Part shown: positions 62,814 to 64,000 of the stretch, in pieces
How positions within the stretch are numbered: the first letter of the stretch is position 1
Layout: each line of letters begins with the position of its first letter
DNA from: Eopsaltria australis
Lineage: Eukaryota > Chordata > Aves > Passeriformes > Petroicidae
NCBI GenBank assembly: GCA_034509425.1
Contig: JAVTVJ010000041.1
Span: forward strand, 62,001-126,000
Length of the DNA stretch: 64,000 nucleotides
Reading direction: 5' to 3'
Notes under the pieces: model-generated
Seen by the model: only the letters and a program-made list of their open reading frames with translations
Database searches by the model: none
What the model was told of the DNA's origin: nothing
Program-made: the position numbers and the translations under genes

Positions 62814-64000
62814 ATAAGGACAGAGTATAATTACAGTGCAGGTGTTAGAATCTAGCCTTTTATATATACAGCACTGATGGATAACATCAATATTCAGTAA
62901 TATCATCTCCTGAGGAACTCAGCAGCACACTTGCAGTCCCACCAAGGTCAGTGAACATGCAGGAAAACAGCATTTGTTCTATAACACAATTGTCCCCACT
63001 ATGCATAATTAATCATTCTTACAAGAGCCGCTCAGTTTTCTTCAAACAAACTTTAGTAGGATTTGCTGATTCTCCAGAAGTCTTACAGATACTGTACAAA
63101 ACTTTCACTACTGCCAAGTGGTAGAAAAGGTGAAGAAAATTCTGATACCAGAGAAGAATTAAAAGGAGTGCTTTATAGAAATAAAGTAAGAGCCAATAAT
63201 CTTTAATTACAGAAAGGAAAAGCTATAATGGCATAGAGTCTTGCAAAATTTTTTCCCCTCTAGCAGGAGTTGAAAACACAATTCAGTCAGTGGGGAAGGA
63301 CCATTAGTATCCCAGCTTTGCTGCTCACAGCAGTAGAGGAAGTGACTGGTTTTGACTGGACAGTGGATAAAACTAGGAGCACAGGGATCTGAATGTGGAA
63401 TTTGATTTCTTTTATATTCACTTTAATTTTCTGAATTAAGTCTCTGCTGCAGCAAGTTAAAAATATTGTTGAGATTAAATTTAGAAAATTAAGTGAATGT
63501 GCATATTTATATTTTTGAGCAATTTTCATGGGGTAATATAAAACAGCTGAAAGCAGGAATTTCTGTGTGAGGCACACATTCCTATCATTGGTGGTTAAAA
63601 TCTCAAATCTCATTGGGGCTTTCCTCTGCTGAATTCAAAACACTGTCACTGATGACCCCACTGTTCCTCACCATGGACCAAAAGTCACACACAAATAGGG
63701 TTTTAACACGCTCTGCTGGCCAGGTCAAACCCTTTGCAAAGGCATTATGGTATTAGCCTGTCGATTGTTCCTGTATTATTTGTCCAATTTCTGTTAATGC
63801 TGCATGAGTACTGGGAAGGGAGAGGACAAGGAAGTGTGACCAGAGCTGGTGCATCTGGAGCCCCCCATTTTCACAGAAACTCTAAAAATATTTAAACTTT
63901 TATATGAAAGACATGCTGCCTTATTCTTGTGACAAAACCAGCAGCAAATGCTTTGCTCAGTCACAGAAAGAGAACGACTTGGGTCCGATACCCTTTTCAA

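Larger units (their letters stand above)
48651..64000. other. Intergenic AT-rich DNA, no recognised gene
   Basis: About 15 kb without a supported coding exon on either strand. All open frames are under 145 codons and lack domains. Simple features only: a T-rich tract (54555-54584), a 17-bp perfect tandem duplication (57979-58012), a 22-bp palindrome (57194-57215) and a short inverted repeat (62789-62813). By synteny N4BP1 is expected further right, but nothing of it is seen here. Confidence 0.6.

Noticed and set aside
1..64000. CRISPR arrays, operons, tRNA or rRNA genes
   Set aside because: No regularly spaced repeats, no bacterial gene structure, and no cloverleaf or rRNA sequence noticed. 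The DNA is vertebrate nuclear.

Overview
The window is vertebrate nuclear DNA: genes are split by long AT-rich introns with GT/AG borders, CpG is depleted except in two islands, and there are no operons. Two CR1-type LINE 3' ends and an ERVL-type solo LTR point to a bird. The LTR looks like families I know from passerines, so a songbird is my best guess (inference). The gene order LONP2 (+) then SIAH1 (-), tail to tail, matches the arrangement I recall for human 16q12 and bird chromosome 11. Neighbours expected outside the window (ABCC11/12 on the left, N4BP1 on the right) are not seen here.

Layout. 1-23105: the 3' half of LONP2 on the + strand, seven coding exons (4342-4492, 5013-5139, 6179-6312, 14701-14843, 19702-19909, 21000-21190, 22884-23105). 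They join in frame to 391 residues: the end of the AAA+ module, the complete Lon protease domain with its Ser-Lys dyad, and a C-terminal SKL peroxisome signal. Upstream exons lie to the left of the window. About 23106-24390 is its probable 3' UTR. About 24390-28136 is the convergent gap and the AT-rich 3' UTR of SIAH1. 28137-28985 (-) is the complete 282-residue SIAH1 reading frame in one exon, with its splice acceptor two bases upstream of the ATG. From there to about 46.8 kb is non-coding DNA: SIAH1 first intron(s), a CpG island at about 32.1-32.6 kb, a 601-bp solo LTR with a 5-bp target duplication at 42.2-42.8 kb, and a larger CpG island at about 45.7-46.8 kb with several good minus-strand splice donors. 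The two islands are candidate alternative SIAH1 promoters. 46.9-64 kb is AT-rich and intergenic, with no gene I can recognise except one coding-looking, CpG-containing patch at 47.8-48.6 kb.

The two genes act in protein quality control but in different places: LONP2 is an ATP-dependent peroxisomal protease and SIAH1 a RING E3 ubiquitin ligase feeding the proteasome. Their proximity is conserved synteny and I see no evidence that they act in one pathway. The strongest calls are the LONP2 exons, the SIAH1 frame, the solo LTR and the CR1 ends. I found no clear new biological system. The best unexplained items are the 47.8-48.6 kb patch, the open frame after LONP2 (23574-24149), the stem-loop at 25693-25738, and the promoter structure of SIAH1.
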